This document shows positions 1 to 8,124 of a DNA stretch of 64,000 nucleotides, one piece after another. The position numbers and the translations under genes were made by a program. The stretch is from NCBI RefSeq assembly GCF_004348735.1, contig NZ_SMKT01000009.1, positions 28,344-92,343 of the forward strand, read 5' to 3'. How positions within the stretch are numbered: the stretch's first letter is position 1; each line of letters starts with the position of its first letter. Below the pieces are notes generated by a model. That model saw only the letters and a program-made list of their open reading frames with translations, did not search any database and was not told where the DNA came from. Origin of the DNA: Actinomadura sp. KC06 (GTDB lineage Bacteria; Actinomycetota; Actinomycetes; Streptosporangiales; Streptosporangiaceae).

Positions 1-382
1 ACGCCGCCTGCTCGAAGCCGAGGCGAGCGGGCTTGACGGCGAGCCTGTCCTGCGGGACGGCGGCCAGCTCGGCGAACGAGCCCAGCCGGACCTCCCCGAA
101 GACCTCGTCGCCGACCCGCAGTCCGGTCACGTCGTCGCCCACCCGCTCGACCACCCCGGCCAGGTCGGCGCCCAGGACGAGGCCCGGTTTCGGCCGCCGC
201 AGGCCGACGACGAGCCGCACCAGCTTCGGGTCGGCCGCCACATGGCGCCAGTCGTAGGGGTTGACGGACGCCGCCCGCACCCGGACGAGCACCTCGTCGC
301 GGGCGATGCCGGGTTCGTCGACGTCTTTCAGGGCCAGCACGTCGTCCGGGGGGCCGTAGCGGTCCCAGCTCCAGGCTTTCAT
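1..382 (-). CDS. Medium-chain NAD(P)H:quinone reductase / zinc-type alcohol dehydrogenase-like protein, partial
   Basis: The reverse strand from an ATG at 382 reads MKAWSWDRYGPPDDVLALKD and stays open to the window edge, so only the first ~127 residues are present. The order of features is that of the GroES-like N-terminal domain of the MDR superfamily: VLVRVRAASVNPYDWR near residue 32, then VLGADLAGVVERVGDDV and GDEVFGEV. This family typically reduces quinones, enones or aldehydes with NAD(P)H. No zinc-binding cysteine is seen in this part, which favours the quinone-reductase side. It lies directly downstream of three TetR-type operator repeats, with the TetR gene upstream in the same direction, so it is the likely regulated target. 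The C-terminal nucleotide-binding domain lies outside the window. Confidence 0.85.
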   Translation of the reverse strand, partial: MKAWSWDRYGPPDDVLALKDVDEPGIARDEVLVRVRAASVNPYDWRHVAADPKLVRLVVGLRRPKPGLVLGADLAGVVERVGDDVTGLRVGDEVFGEVRLGSFAELAAVPQDRLAVKPARLGFEQAA

Positions 383-417
383 CGGCTCTTCCTTCCGGCG
401 GGCGACGCCGTCCGTCG

Positions 418-465
418 TACGGCGTAAGGTAGTCATACGCCGTAAGGTTATCGTACGGCGTAAGG
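418..465. promoter_or_regulatory. Triple TetR-type operator, 18-bp spacing
   Basis: Three copies of TACGGCGTAAGG or TACGCCGTAAGG start at 418, 436 and 454, exactly 18 bp apart. The core TACG-S-CGTA is a palindrome around one base. All share TAC-N3-GTAAG, and a fourth match (TACACGGTAAG) lies at 1273-1283 upstream of the TetR gene. An 18-bp period puts the sites on nearly the same helix face, suited to cooperative binding. They lie 36 bp upstream of the reductase start. Assignment to the adjacent TetR protein is inference. Confidence 0.75.
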
Positions 466-523
466 GAGTCAAGGCCCGCCGGGAAAGTGAGGGCTCAACT
501 GGCGCCATGAGGACAGGCGGGGG

Positions 524-1240
524 TCACGAAGCGGCGGTGCGGCGCCGTTCCAGCCCTTCGAGGATCAGGTCGAGCGCGAACTCGAACTCGAACTGGTCGT
601 CGCAGAAGCCGAGGGTGCCGTCCGGATCGTCGTGGACGGCGTCCGCCAGCATCCCGACGATGTTGGGAAACCGGTCCGCCATCTGATCCATGATCGCGTC
701 GGCCCCCTCAGCAGGGGCCTGGGCGCCGTCGGGTGAGAACAGTTCCTGCGTGAAACCCAGGGCGCGGCTGCCCAGGACGTGCAGCGCCCGGTGCGCCAGG
801 TCGTAGGAGAACCCGCCCGCGCGGAGGACGCCGACGACATGGTCGTAGTAAGCGATGACGAGCGGGCTCGTAACGGAACGGCTTTCGAGGACCTGCGGGG
901 CCCAGCGGTGGCGCAGGAACACGTCCCGCGCCGCGAGGATCTGCGCGCGCAGCGCGGCCTGCCAATCCTCCTCCGGGGGCGGGGCGTCGACGTCCTCCAC
1001 CGCCGCCATGACCTCCCCGAGAATCACCTCGACGACGCCGTCGAACACGGCCTCCTTGTTGGCGACGTGGTGGTACAGCGACATCGCCTCGACCCCGACC
1101 TCCTGCGCGAGCCGGCGCATGGTCAGCGAGCCGAGGCCGTCGCGGTCGGCGAGCGCCACGGCCGCGCGCAGCACCCGCCTCCGGCTCAGCGGAACGCGGG
1201 GCTGCTCGGTCACCTCGTCGGCGTCGGCCCGTGGGGTCAT
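524..1240 (-). CDS. TetR/AcrR family transcriptional regulator
   Basis: A 238-residue one-component repressor. The N-terminal helix-turn-helix is clear (VLRAAVALADRDGLGSLTMR, then LAQEVGVEAMSLYHHVANKE, about residues 21-66). The remainder fits the tetracycline-repressor-like C-terminal domain, a ligand pocket and dimer interface. The ATG at 1240 is chosen because AGGAAG lies just upstream and longer in-frame extensions run into non-homologous sequence. It is read in the same direction as the partial reductase at 1-382. The operator repeats between them, and a similar half-site in its own upstream region, suggest control of both the reductase and itself. The ligand cannot be predicted. Confidence 0.9.
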   Translation of the reverse strand: MTPRADADEVTEQPRVPLSRRRVLRAAVALADRDGLGSLTMRRLAQEVGVEAMSLYHHVANKEAVFDGVVEVILGEVMAAVEDVDAPPPEEDWQAALRAQILAARDVFLRHRWAPQVLESRSVTSPLVIAYYDHVVGVLRAGGFSYDLAHRALHVLGSRALGFTQELFSPDGAQAPAEGADAIMDQMADRFPNIVGMLADAVHDDPDGTLGFCDDQFEFEFALDLILEGLERRRTAAS

Positions 1241-1272
1241 GGATGGATCTTCCTCCCGGCGCACTCTACCCG

Positions 1273-1283
1273 TACACGGTAAG
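1273..1283. promoter_or_regulatory. Possible autoregulatory TetR site
   Basis: TACACGGTAAG matches the TAC-N3-GTAAG pattern of the three operators at 418-465 (8 of 11 bases against TACGGCGTAAG). It lies 33 bp upstream of the TetR start on its promoter side. A single imperfect copy, so only suggestive. Confidence 0.4.
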
Positions 1284-1415
1284 CCTGCCCGCTCCGAGCC
1301 GGTGCCGTCCGGCGTCCGGCCGATGGGCAGGCCATTCGCCCGACTCACCGTCCTTTGTCGCAGGACGCTGCCATGATTCTCGGGCCATGCCACCGACGAC
1401 CCAGCGGAGGAGCCC

Positions 1416-2540
1416 ATGCTCAAGGTGACGCACGACGGCGTGGAGTGGATCGACGGCGACGGCGGCGGGCCGCTCGGCGAGATCTTCTGTCTCACCTTCC
1501 TCAAGGGGGTCGATGAGACCGAGGCGCTGTCGCGTCTGGGCGGGCTGCCGGACACGCTGCGTCCCCGCACCCTGGAGGAGGCGGGCGAGGCGTTCACGTC
1601 GTACGAGGCGGGCTATGCGGAGTTCGCGTTCGCGCTGAACCTCGGCGACTGGACGGTGCTGATCGAGCCCAACGGCTTCCAGGGCTCGCTCGAAGAGCCG
1701 CTGACGGCGCTTTCCCGGGGCACCGAGGCGGTGGCGGTGCAGCGGCACGATTACGCCGACCATGCCTTCCGCTACGCCGTCGACGGCACGCTGGTCACCG
1801 CCTTCGAGCCCACCTGGCCCGATCATCGCTGGGGGAGCGAGCCCGACCGGCTGCTCGGGCAGATGCGCGCGGTGGGCCTGGACCTGGCCGCCTACGACGA
1901 GGGCGACGACGAGGACGACGAATATGGCGATGAAGGCGACTACGTGCCCAGCGCCTACGTCCCGGCGCTGCTGCTGGCGGGCCTGATCACCGGCGCCGTC
2001 CCGCATCCGGACGCCCTGGCCGGAGAACTGCCCTGCGCCGAGATCGAACCGTGGTTCAGCGCCGCTTCGCCCCGGCGGACCCACGGCCCCACCGACCCCG
2101 CCATGATCGCCGCCCTCCAGGCCGCCCCGCCGGACGTGCTCCGCGCCGTCGCCGCCCGCGAGACGATGCGCCTGGCCTCCGTCCTCGGCCTGGACGCGAC
2201 TCCCGGCCTGGCGGAGGCGGTCGCCGCGGCCGAGCGCGGCGAGCCGGTCACCGTCTCACCCGGCTCCGAGCTCGGCACGCACGTCCGCTCCTGGCTGCGG
2301 CGCGCACGCCAGGCGGGCGGATCGCTCAACGACCCGTTCGCCCGTACCAACCTGAGCGACGACGAGCGGACCGCCGCCAACATGCTGGGCTGGTTCACCG
2401 ACGCGCTGAACGCCGCGCTGTGGCCCGACCCGCGCGCGGCGGCCCGCGCCGTGCTCCGTCCGCTCACCCAGGGCCCTCCCGAGCTCCGCGACCCCGCCGA
2501 GGAGACCGCCGTCCTGCACACCCTCCGCGGCGGCGCCTAG
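1416..2540 (+). CDS. DUF6461-like protein
   Basis: 374 residues with no signal peptide or membrane span. The N-terminal part (VEWIDG…FCLTFLKGVDETEALSRLGG, later AEFAFALNLGDWTVLIEPNG and EAVAVQRH) resembles the DUF6461 family found widely in actinomycetes, whose function is not known. A very acidic stretch (EGDDEDDEYGDEGDY) sits near residue 160 and separates this from a helical C-terminal half that I do not recognise. The ATG at 1416 has GGAGG ten bases upstream. Its TAG stop lies in the palindrome CTAG at 2537-2540, whose other strand is the TAG stop of the convergent gene. Confidence 0.75.
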   Translation: MLKVTHDGVEWIDGDGGGPLGEIFCLTFLKGVDETEALSRLGGLPDTLRPRTLEEAGEAFTSYEAGYAEFAFALNLGDWTVLIEPNGFQGSLEEPLTALSRGTEAVAVQRHDYADHAFRYAVDGTLVTAFEPTWPDHRWGSEPDRLLGQMRAVGLDLAAYDEGDDEDDEYGDEGDYVPSAYVPALLLAGLITGAVPHPDALAGELPCAEIEPWFSAASPRRTHGPTDPAMIAALQAAPPDVLRAVAARETMRLASVLGLDATPGLAEAVAAAERGEPVTVSPGSELGTHVRSWLRRARQAGGSLNDPFARTNLSDDERTAANMLGWFTDALNAALWPDPRAAARAVLRPLTQGPPELRDPAEETAVLHTLRGGA

Positions 2541-3220
2541 GGACGGGGCCTGACGGAGATCTCGCGGAATTCGACCTCCGCGTCCTCGGTGTAGAGGCCG
2601 ACGGAGCCACCCGTGTACGGGCGTTCCGCGTCGGTGAACTCGGTCACCGGCCGTCCGTCCACCCGGACGGACATGGTGGCACCGCGCTGGACGACGCTGA
2701 CCCTGTACCACCGGCCGATGGCGAAGGAGCGCTCGCCGGTGGCGAGGAAGCGCTGGCCTCCCCGGTAGGCGGGATCGCGTTTGCCCAGCTCCCAGCCCGT
2801 GGGCTTCAGGATGAAGTAGTAGAAGTGGTGCTCGTCGGAGTAGGCCCAGACGATCCACGCGGCCTCCCACGGGTTGGGGGCCTGGTCGCGCAACTGGGCG
2901 ACGGTCCGGGCGCGCACGTGGAAGTCCATATGCCCGTACCGCGCCTGGGAGACGACCAGGCCCGCGTGCGTCTCCGCCGGATCGGTGGCCGGTTTCGGAC
3001 GCAGCGAGATGACCCCGCCCCGGGAGCCGTTCACGCCGTGGCCGTCGAACACCGCCCGCCAGGGGCCGTGGACGGTGCCGTCCCGCCACCGGACGAACCT
3101 GTCCCCGCCCCGGTCGAGCACGGCGGTCACGGCGGCGACGGTGAGCAGGGCCGCCAGGGCCAACGCTGGCGACCACCGGAAGACGCGGGGCATGGCGGAG
3201 GGCGACATGGTCGACATCAT
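2537..3220 (-). CDS. Membrane-anchored LamG / DUF1080-like beta-sandwich protein
   Basis: 227 residues. A hydrophobic segment near residues 18-35 (ALALAALLTVAAVTAV) is an uncleaved anchor or signal sequence, so the rest should lie outside the membrane. The outer part looks like a concanavalin-type jelly roll: DFHVRARTVAQL, WIVWAYSDEHHFYYFILKP, GRWYRVSVVQRGATMSVRVD and GGSVGLYTEDAEVEFREISV are typical strands of LamG or DUF1080-type carbohydrate-interacting domains. The gene follows the UDP-GlcNAc 2-epimerase by 10 bp and is probably co-transcribed. A role in binding or modifying the exported polysaccharide is inference. Starts at 3217 or 3208 are equally possible because the ribosome site is weak. 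Confidence 0.65.
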   Translation of the reverse strand: MMSTMSPSAMPRVFRWSPALALAALLTVAAVTAVLDRGGDRFVRWRDGTVHGPWRAVFDGHGVNGSRGGVISLRPKPATDPAETHAGLVVSQARYGHMDFHVRARTVAQLRDQAPNPWEAAWIVWAYSDEHHFYYFILKPTGWELGKRDPAYRGGQRFLATGERSFAIGRWYRVSVVQRGATMSVRVDGRPVTEFTDAERPYTGGSVGLYTEDAEVEFREISVRPRP

Positions 3221-3230
3221 GCGGCAAGGC

Positions 3231-4418
3231 TCAGTCCCGTGCCGTGCGACGCACGGCGTCCGTCCGGAGGCAGTCGCGGACCAGCGCGTCGACGATCCGC
3301 TCGGCCGCCCGGCCGTCGCCGAACGGGGAGACCGCGCGGGCCATCCGGTCGCGTTCCGCGGGGTCGTCCAGGAGCCGGGACGCCGCGGCGTAGACCTCGC
3401 CGGGGTCGGTCCCGACGAGCCGCGCCACACCGGCGTCGATCGCCTCGGGACGTTCGGTGGTGGTCCGCAGGACGAGCACGGGCTTGCCCAGGCTGGGGGC
3501 CTCCTCCTGCACGCCCCCGGAGTCGGTGAGGACGAGGTCGCAGGCGGCGAGCGTCGCGGTGAAGTCGGCATAGCCGAGCGGCTCGCAGATCGTGACGCCG
3601 GGATGCCCGGACAGGCCGGGGAGCAGGGCCTCGCGCACCGCCGGGCTCTTGTGGAGCGGCAGCAGCACCTCGCAGTCGCCCCGGTCGGCCAGCCGGCGGA
3701 CGGCCCCCGCGAGCCCGCGCATCCCGCCGCCCTGGTTCTCACGGCGGTGCAGGGTCACGAGGATCCGCTTGCCCGAGGTGCGGAACGCCGCCTCGCCCAC
3801 GCCCTGGCGGAGCATCCAGTGGAGGTTGTCGATGACGGTGTTCCCGGTCGTGCGGACGTCCGGCCCCGCGATCCCCTCGGCGCGCAGGCAGGCCGCGGCG
3901 CGTTCGGTCGGCGCGAAGTGCCAGCGGGCGATGCGGGCGATCAGCCGCCGGTTCAGTTCCTCGGGGAACGGGTTGTACAGGTTGCCGGTGCGCAGCCCTG
4001 CCTCGACGTGGGCGACGGGGACCTGCTCGTAGGACGCGGCGAGCGCGCCGCACAGCGCGGTGGTGGTGTCGCCCTGGACGACCACGACGTCCGGACGCTC
4101 GGCGCGGAGGACCGCGTCGAGCGCGGTGACCAGCCGTCCGGTGAGCCCGGACAGCCGCTGCCGGTCGCGCATCACGGCGAGGTCGGCGTGCGCCTTGACG
4201 TCGAGGGCCGCCAGCATCGGCGCGAGCATCTCCCGGTGCTGGCCGCTGCTCACCACGAACGGCTCGCAGAGCGGGGAGGCGTCCATCGCGCGGACGACGG
4301 GGGCGAGCTTGATCGCCTCGGGCCGGGTACCGAGGACGATCATGGCCCGGACCGGAGGTTCGGTCACGACGTTCCGCGGCCGGTTCCGTGCGGGGTCACG
4401 CTGGGGGAGAACAGCCAT
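3231..4418 (-). CDS. wecB: UDP-N-acetylglucosamine 2-epimerase (non-hydrolysing)
   Basis: 395 residues, full length for the WecB/MnaA family, which interconverts UDP-GlcNAc and UDP-ManNAc in the cytoplasm. Recognisable motifs: GTRPEAIKLAPVV (residues 30-42), VVQGDTTT (114-120), HVEAGLRT (137-144), FPEELNRR (151-158), TLHRRENQ and TDSGGVQEEAP in the UDP-binding C-terminal half. The ATG at 4418 has GAGGAG upstream. It lies between the glycosyltransferase gene and the LamG-like gene, all on the reverse strand, so its product probably feeds the neighbouring polysaccharide synthase. WecB also serves teichoic-acid and capsule routes, so the final polymer is inference. Confidence 0.93.
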   Translation of the reverse strand: MAVLPQRDPARNRPRNVVTEPPVRAMIVLGTRPEAIKLAPVVRAMDASPLCEPFVVSSGQHREMLAPMLAALDVKAHADLAVMRDRQRLSGLTGRLVTALDAVLRAERPDVVVVQGDTTTALCGALAASYEQVPVAHVEAGLRTGNLYNPFPEELNRRLIARIARWHFAPTERAAACLRAEGIAGPDVRTTGNTVIDNLHWMLRQGVGEAAFRTSGKRILVTLHRRENQGGGMRGLAGAVRRLADRGDCEVLLPLHKSPAVREALLPGLSGHPGVTICEPLGYADFTATLAACDLVLTDSGGVQEEAPSLGKPVLVLRTTTERPEAIDAGVARLVGTDPGEVYAAASRLLDDPAERDRMARAVSPFGDGRAAERIVDALVRDCLRTDAVRRTARD

Positions 4419-4527
4419 GGTCTCTGCTCCTCGCAGGCATGGTCGGATGACGCGGCGCCCGGATGCGGAGGACGCCGCGCGGCGGAAGGTCGGGGTGGGG
4501 TTTCGCCTAGGAAGGCCGGGGGCCTAC

Positions 4528-5775
4528 CTAGGTCCGTGCGGTCTTGAGCCAGGTGTGCCTGCCCGTGAGGACTCGGCCGACGGCCCACCAGCCGGACACG
4601 AACCAGACGTAGCCGTAGATCACATAGAGGTGCCCGAGCAGCAGCGAGTACGGCCTGCTCACCGGCTCACGCTTGCGGTAGACGAACGCGTAGGCGGCCG
4701 CGAGGCCGAAGGTCATGACGTAGAACCAGGGCAGCCACCACAGGGACAGGGTGCTGTTCCCGGTCCGGATCGAGGCGACGGCCGTGTCGCCGAGCATGAG
4801 GGCGAACGAGATCGGCAGCAGCGAGGTGAGCAGCAGCAGCGCCGGGCTCGACAGGTGGTACAGCAGGTCCGCCGCAGGACGCGGCGCGATCTTGCGCAGG
4901 ATCAGCGGCGCCAGGCGCGACGCCTGGATGTGCCCCTGGAACCAGCGGGACCGCTGCCGGAGCAGCCGCCCCACGGTGAGGACCGCCTGCTGGTGGACGG
5001 CGGCGGTGCCGCAGTACGCGTTGGTCCACCCGGCCGCGATCAGGCGGACGCCGAGGTCGAGGTCCTCGGTGAGGCAGTCGCTCCACGGCCTGCCGGGCAG
5101 CGAGCGCAGCGCGGCGAGCCGCATGAACTGGCCGTTGCCGCCCATCCCGACGCTGCCGAGATGCCGCCGGGCGTTCTGGAAGATCTCGCCGTAGACGACG
5201 AATTCCATGTCCTGCAGCCGGGCGAGAAGACGGTTGTGGCGGTTGTACATGCGCACGCCCACCTGGACCGCGCCAACGCCGGGATCGTTGAAGAAAGGGT
5301 CGACCTGCTCGGCCGCGTGGTGATCGAGGCGTCCGTCGGCGTCCACCACGCAAATGATGACGTCGCGCGGATCCCGCCCGTCCAGGACGCTCGTTTCGGA
5401 CAGCCATTCGAGTCCGGCGTTGAGCGCCGCGCCTTTTCCTTTGCGGGCGTCCGGAAATTTGCGCCGGTAGAGGTGGATTCGGCCGGGTGTGGACGCCGCC
5501 GCCGCGGTGACGATTTGGGCCGTTCCATCGTCGGACGCGTCGTCCACGACGAGGACCATAAAGTCGTCCAGCGGGAGATCGGCGAGGCGCGCCAGGCTTT
5601 CGCCGATCACTTTTTCCTCGTTCAGGCACGCGAGCATGAAGACATAGGTTCGCTCCCTTCCCGTCTCGCGCGGATGCGGCGTCCGGCGCTGGGACAGCAC
5701 GAACATTCCGCTGTTGTACGAGACGGCCAGCACGATGATCGCCAGGCTGCCGGCCACCGCGAGCTGGCCGATCAT
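4528..5775 (-). CDS. Processive family 2 glycosyltransferase, polysaccharide synthase
   Basis: 415 residues. An N-terminal membrane helix (about 5-27) is followed by a GT-A domain with the processive GT2 set: VVDDASDDGT (D79), VVDADG (D145, D147), LTEDLDLG (D238) and QRSRW (274-278). Three or four further helices follow (about 308-328, 345-365, 378-402). This is the layout of hyaluronan, cellulose and poly-N-acetylglucosamine synthases, which polymerise a UDP-sugar and move the chain across the membrane. The start at 5775 has GGGAG upstream and overlaps the stop of the small upstream gene (ATGA), implying coupled translation. With the 2-epimerase downstream, an N-acetylhexosamine polymer is likely; the exact sugar is not shown. 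Confidence 0.88.
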   Translation of the reverse strand: MIGQLAVAGSLAIIVLAVSYNSGMFVLSQRRTPHPRETGRERTYVFMLACLNEEKVIGESLARLADLPLDDFMVLVVDDASDDGTAQIVTAAAASTPGRIHLYRRKFPDARKGKGAALNAGLEWLSETSVLDGRDPRDVIICVVDADGRLDHHAAEQVDPFFNDPGVGAVQVGVRMYNRHNRLLARLQDMEFVVYGEIFQNARRHLGSVGMGGNGQFMRLAALRSLPGRPWSDCLTEDLDLGVRLIAAGWTNAYCGTAAVHQQAVLTVGRLLRQRSRWFQGHIQASRLAPLILRKIAPRPAADLLYHLSSPALLLLTSLLPISFALMLGDTAVASIRTGNSTLSLWWLPWFYVMTFGLAAAYAFVYRKREPVSRPYSLLLGHLYVIYGYVWFVSGWWAVGRVLTGRHTWLKTART

Positions 5776-5996
5776 GGCCACTCCCGGGTGCGCCGAGCAC
5801 TTACACCGGCCGCGGCGCGAATCCGCACCCCGGCGAGGAAAAGGCCGAATGCGGCCACGCAGTACAACCCGAAACCGATTCCGGTTATCTGCAGAAAGAT
5901 TCGTGCTACCTGCATGACAGGCGTCTCTTCCGGTGCCGCCACGATGCCGGTGAAGGCGAGAAGGACGCCGATGGACGACTTTATGTACACCGCCAT
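5772..5996 (-). CDS. Small two-helix membrane protein coupled to the polysaccharide synthase
   Basis: 74 residues. Two hydrophobic segments (about 9-21 VGLLAF-type and 33-56, FLQITGIGFGLYCVAAFGLF) are joined by a short acidic turn (PEET), and the C-terminus is basic. Its stop overlaps the synthase start as ATGA, and GGGGG precedes its own ATG. The size, topology and position resemble IcaD/PgaD, the small membrane partner of the poly-N-acetylglucosamine synthase. I see no sequence identity that proves homology, so the analogy rests on architecture. The coding bias is weaker here, and the 279 bp upstream (5997-6275) hold the divergent promoters for this operon and the DUF2334 gene but no motif I can name. 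Confidence 0.7.
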   Translation of the reverse strand: MAVYIKSSIGVLLAFTGIVAAPEETPVMQVARIFLQITGIGFGLYCVAAFGLFLAGVRIRAAAGVSARRTREWP

Positions 5997-6275
5997 ATAC
6001 CCCCGTTTCCGCGCATGCCTGCGAGCGGAAGGCCGCGTTCTCCGTAGCTCCCCTACGACGGATGCGGGACCCTCCGCGGTGTTCCACTCCGGGACTCGTC
6101 AACTGTTCCTCGCGAACGGTACCCCGAAGTAAAGTCCTGTCAAAGTCGAGAAGATGGAAAAGCCGCGGATCGGCCGGATCGCGCCAACGCCGCATCGATT
6201 TCCACGGGCGCGGCGCGAAATTTCGCCCAGTGTGCGGAGTTTTTCACTCTTCGTTGAGGACGTGGAGGCAGTTCC

Positions 6276-8084
6276 ATGACCATGAAATGGCGCAGCCGAA
6301 AAGGGGCTGTCCTGCTGGCGGTGGTGACCGCGCTGGCCGTGCCCGGAACGGCGGCCGCCGAGGCGGGCCGGACCGTCCAGGCGGGCCGGACCGTCCAGGC
6401 AGGGCCGCTCTCCCTCGGACGCCCGGCGTCCGCGCTGAAGCTGAAGGAGTGGGCCCAGGCACAGAGGGCGGCCGAGCGGCGCCGGCAGGCGAAGCCACCG
6501 GCGATCCGTCCGCTCAAGGGGCTCAGGCTCACCCCGCCCGCCAAGCCCGCAGTGCCCGCGCCGCGGAAGGCCGCTGACGCCTCGGCCCTCGTGCTCTACG
6601 ACACGGCGGGCCCGTACGGGTTCCTCGGCGAGCTGTACGGGATGGCCACCGCGAACCTCGCAGGCCACTTCGGCACCGTCTCGGCCAAGCCCGTCCAGCA
6701 GTACACCGCCGGGGAGGTCGAGCAGCACACCGCCACCATCTACGTCGGCTCGACCTACTACGGCGGCTCCATCCCCGACGCCATCCCGGACGCGTTCTAC
6801 GCCGACGTGGCCGGGACCGCCAAGCCCGTCGTGTGGATGAACGACAACATCTGGACGCTGGCCGGCAAGGTCGGCGTGCCCGCCTTCACCCGGAAGTACG
6901 GGTGGGACCCGACCCGGTCGTCCTTCGAGCCGGTCGGGAACGTGACCCGGGTCGACTACAAGAACCAGCCGCTGACCCGCACCATCCCGGCGGGAGCGGA
7001 CGGCGGCATCCTGCGTCCCGCCATCACCGACCCGGCGGCGGTGACCACCCTCGCGACGGCCCAGGACGCCAGCACGACCCCGGCGACGGCCTTCCCGTGG
7101 GCGATCAGGTCAGCCAACCTGACCTACCTCGGCGAGATCCCCTACGCCTACACCAACGAGACCGACCGGATCATCGCCTGGCACGACCTGCTCTTCGACG
7201 CCCTCGCCCCGGACACGCCCGCCCGGCACCGCGCCGTGCTGCGGCTGGAGGACATCAGCCCGGCGAGCGACCCGGCCGAGCTGATGGCCGTCGCGCAGTA
7301 CCTGGCCTCGCAGAACATCCCGTACGCGTTCCAGGTGATCCCCGTCTACACCGACCCGAAGGGCGTCTACAACGACGGCGTCCCGGAGACCATCACGCTG
7401 GCCCAGCGGCCGCAGGTCGTCGACGCCCTGAAATACATGGCCGCCAACGGCGGACGGATCGTGGCGCACGGCTACACCCACCAGTACCAGGACGTCCAGA
7501 ACCCCTACACCGGCGTGACGGGCGACGACTTCGAGTTCTTCCGCGCGCACATCGACGCGAACGACTCCGTCATCCTCGACGGCCCCGTCCCGGAGGACTC
7601 CCTTGCCTGGGCGTCCCAGCGGATCACCACGGGCAAGGCCCTGTACGCACCGGCCGGGCTGCCCACGCCCGACATCTGGACGACCCCGCACTACGCGGGT
7701 TCAGCCCTCTCCTACGAGGCCGTCAAGCAGTCCTACGGCGCGCGGCTGGAGCGCAGCCTGTACTTCGCGGGCCAGCTCTCCGGCGGCCCCATCGACGGGC
7801 AGCGGTACATCGGCCAGTTCTTCCCGTACCCGGTCCGTGACATCGGCGGGGCGACCGTCCTGCCGGAGAACCTCGGGAACTACGAGCCCGAACCGGCGAA
7901 CAACCACGCGGCGCGGCTCCCCGCCGACATCGTCCGGGCGGCCCGGTACAACCTCGCGGTGCGGGACGGCTTCGCGAGCACCTTCTACCACCCGTACTTT
8001 GGGACGGGCCCGCTCACGGAGATCGTGACCGGCATCCGGGACCTCGGCTACACCTTCGTCGACCCGGCGAGCATCGTTCCGTAA
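6276..8084 (+). CDS. Secreted DUF2334 polysaccharide-deacetylase-like protein
   Basis: 602 residues. A signal peptide (MTMKWRSRKGAVLLAVVTAL… cut near AAA-EA) leads to a basic, proline-rich linker and then the catalytic region. LRLEDISPASDP and the strand IPYAFQVIPVY, followed by GGRIVAHGYTHQY, are typical of DUF2334, a branch of the NodB/polysaccharide-deacetylase fold in which the Asp and His residues hold a metal. It would act outside the membrane, plausibly N-deacetylating the polymer made by the divergent synthase operon. GGAGG lies 12 bases before the ATG; a second in-frame ATG follows at 6282. The linker contains an exact 18-bp duplication giving AGRTVQAGRTVQAG. Confidence 0.82.
   Translation: MTMKWRSRKGAVLLAVVTALAVPGTAAAEAGRTVQAGRTVQAGPLSLGRPASALKLKEWAQAQRAAERRRQAKPPAIRPLKGLRLTPPAKPAVPAPRKAADASALVLYDTAGPYGFLGELYGMATANLAGHFGTVSAKPVQQYTAGEVEQHTATIYVGSTYYGGSIPDAIPDAFYADVAGTAKPVVWMNDNIWTLAGKVGVPAFTRKYGWDPTRSSFEPVGNVTRVDYKNQPLTRTIPAGADGGILRPAITDPAAVTTLATAQDASTTPATAFPWAIRSANLTYLGEIPYAYTNETDRIIAWHDLLFDALAPDTPARHRAVLRLEDISPASDPAELMAVAQYLASQNIPYAFQVIPVYTDPKGVYNDGVPETITLAQRPQVVDALKYMAANGGRIVAHGYTHQYQDVQNPYTGVTGDDFEFFRAHIDANDSVILDGPVPEDSLAWASQRITTGKALYAPAGLPTPDIWTTPHYAGSALSYEAVKQSYGARLERSLYFAGQLSGGPIDGQRYIGQFFPYPVRDIGGATVLPENLGNYEPEPANNHAARLPADIVRAARYNLAVRDGFASTFYHPYFGTGPLTEIVTGIRDLGYTFVDPASIVP
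6362..6397 (+). repeat. Exact 18-bp tandem duplication in the DUF2334 linker
   Basis: GGCGGGCCGGACCGTCCA occurs twice in a row (6362-6379, 6380-6397) and begins a degenerate third copy (GGCAGGGCC). It keeps frame and lengthens the linker just after the signal peptide. Confidence 0.9.
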
Positions 8085-8124
8085 GGGGGCCGCGGATCCT
8101 TCGGCGCTACCTCCTTGCTGGGCG

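Noticed and set aside
3231..4418. Hydrolysing UDP-GlcNAc 2-epimerase (NeuC type) and a sialic acid pathway
   Set aside because: The motifs fit the non-hydrolysing WecB group and no sialic acid synthase or cytidylyltransferase is nearby.
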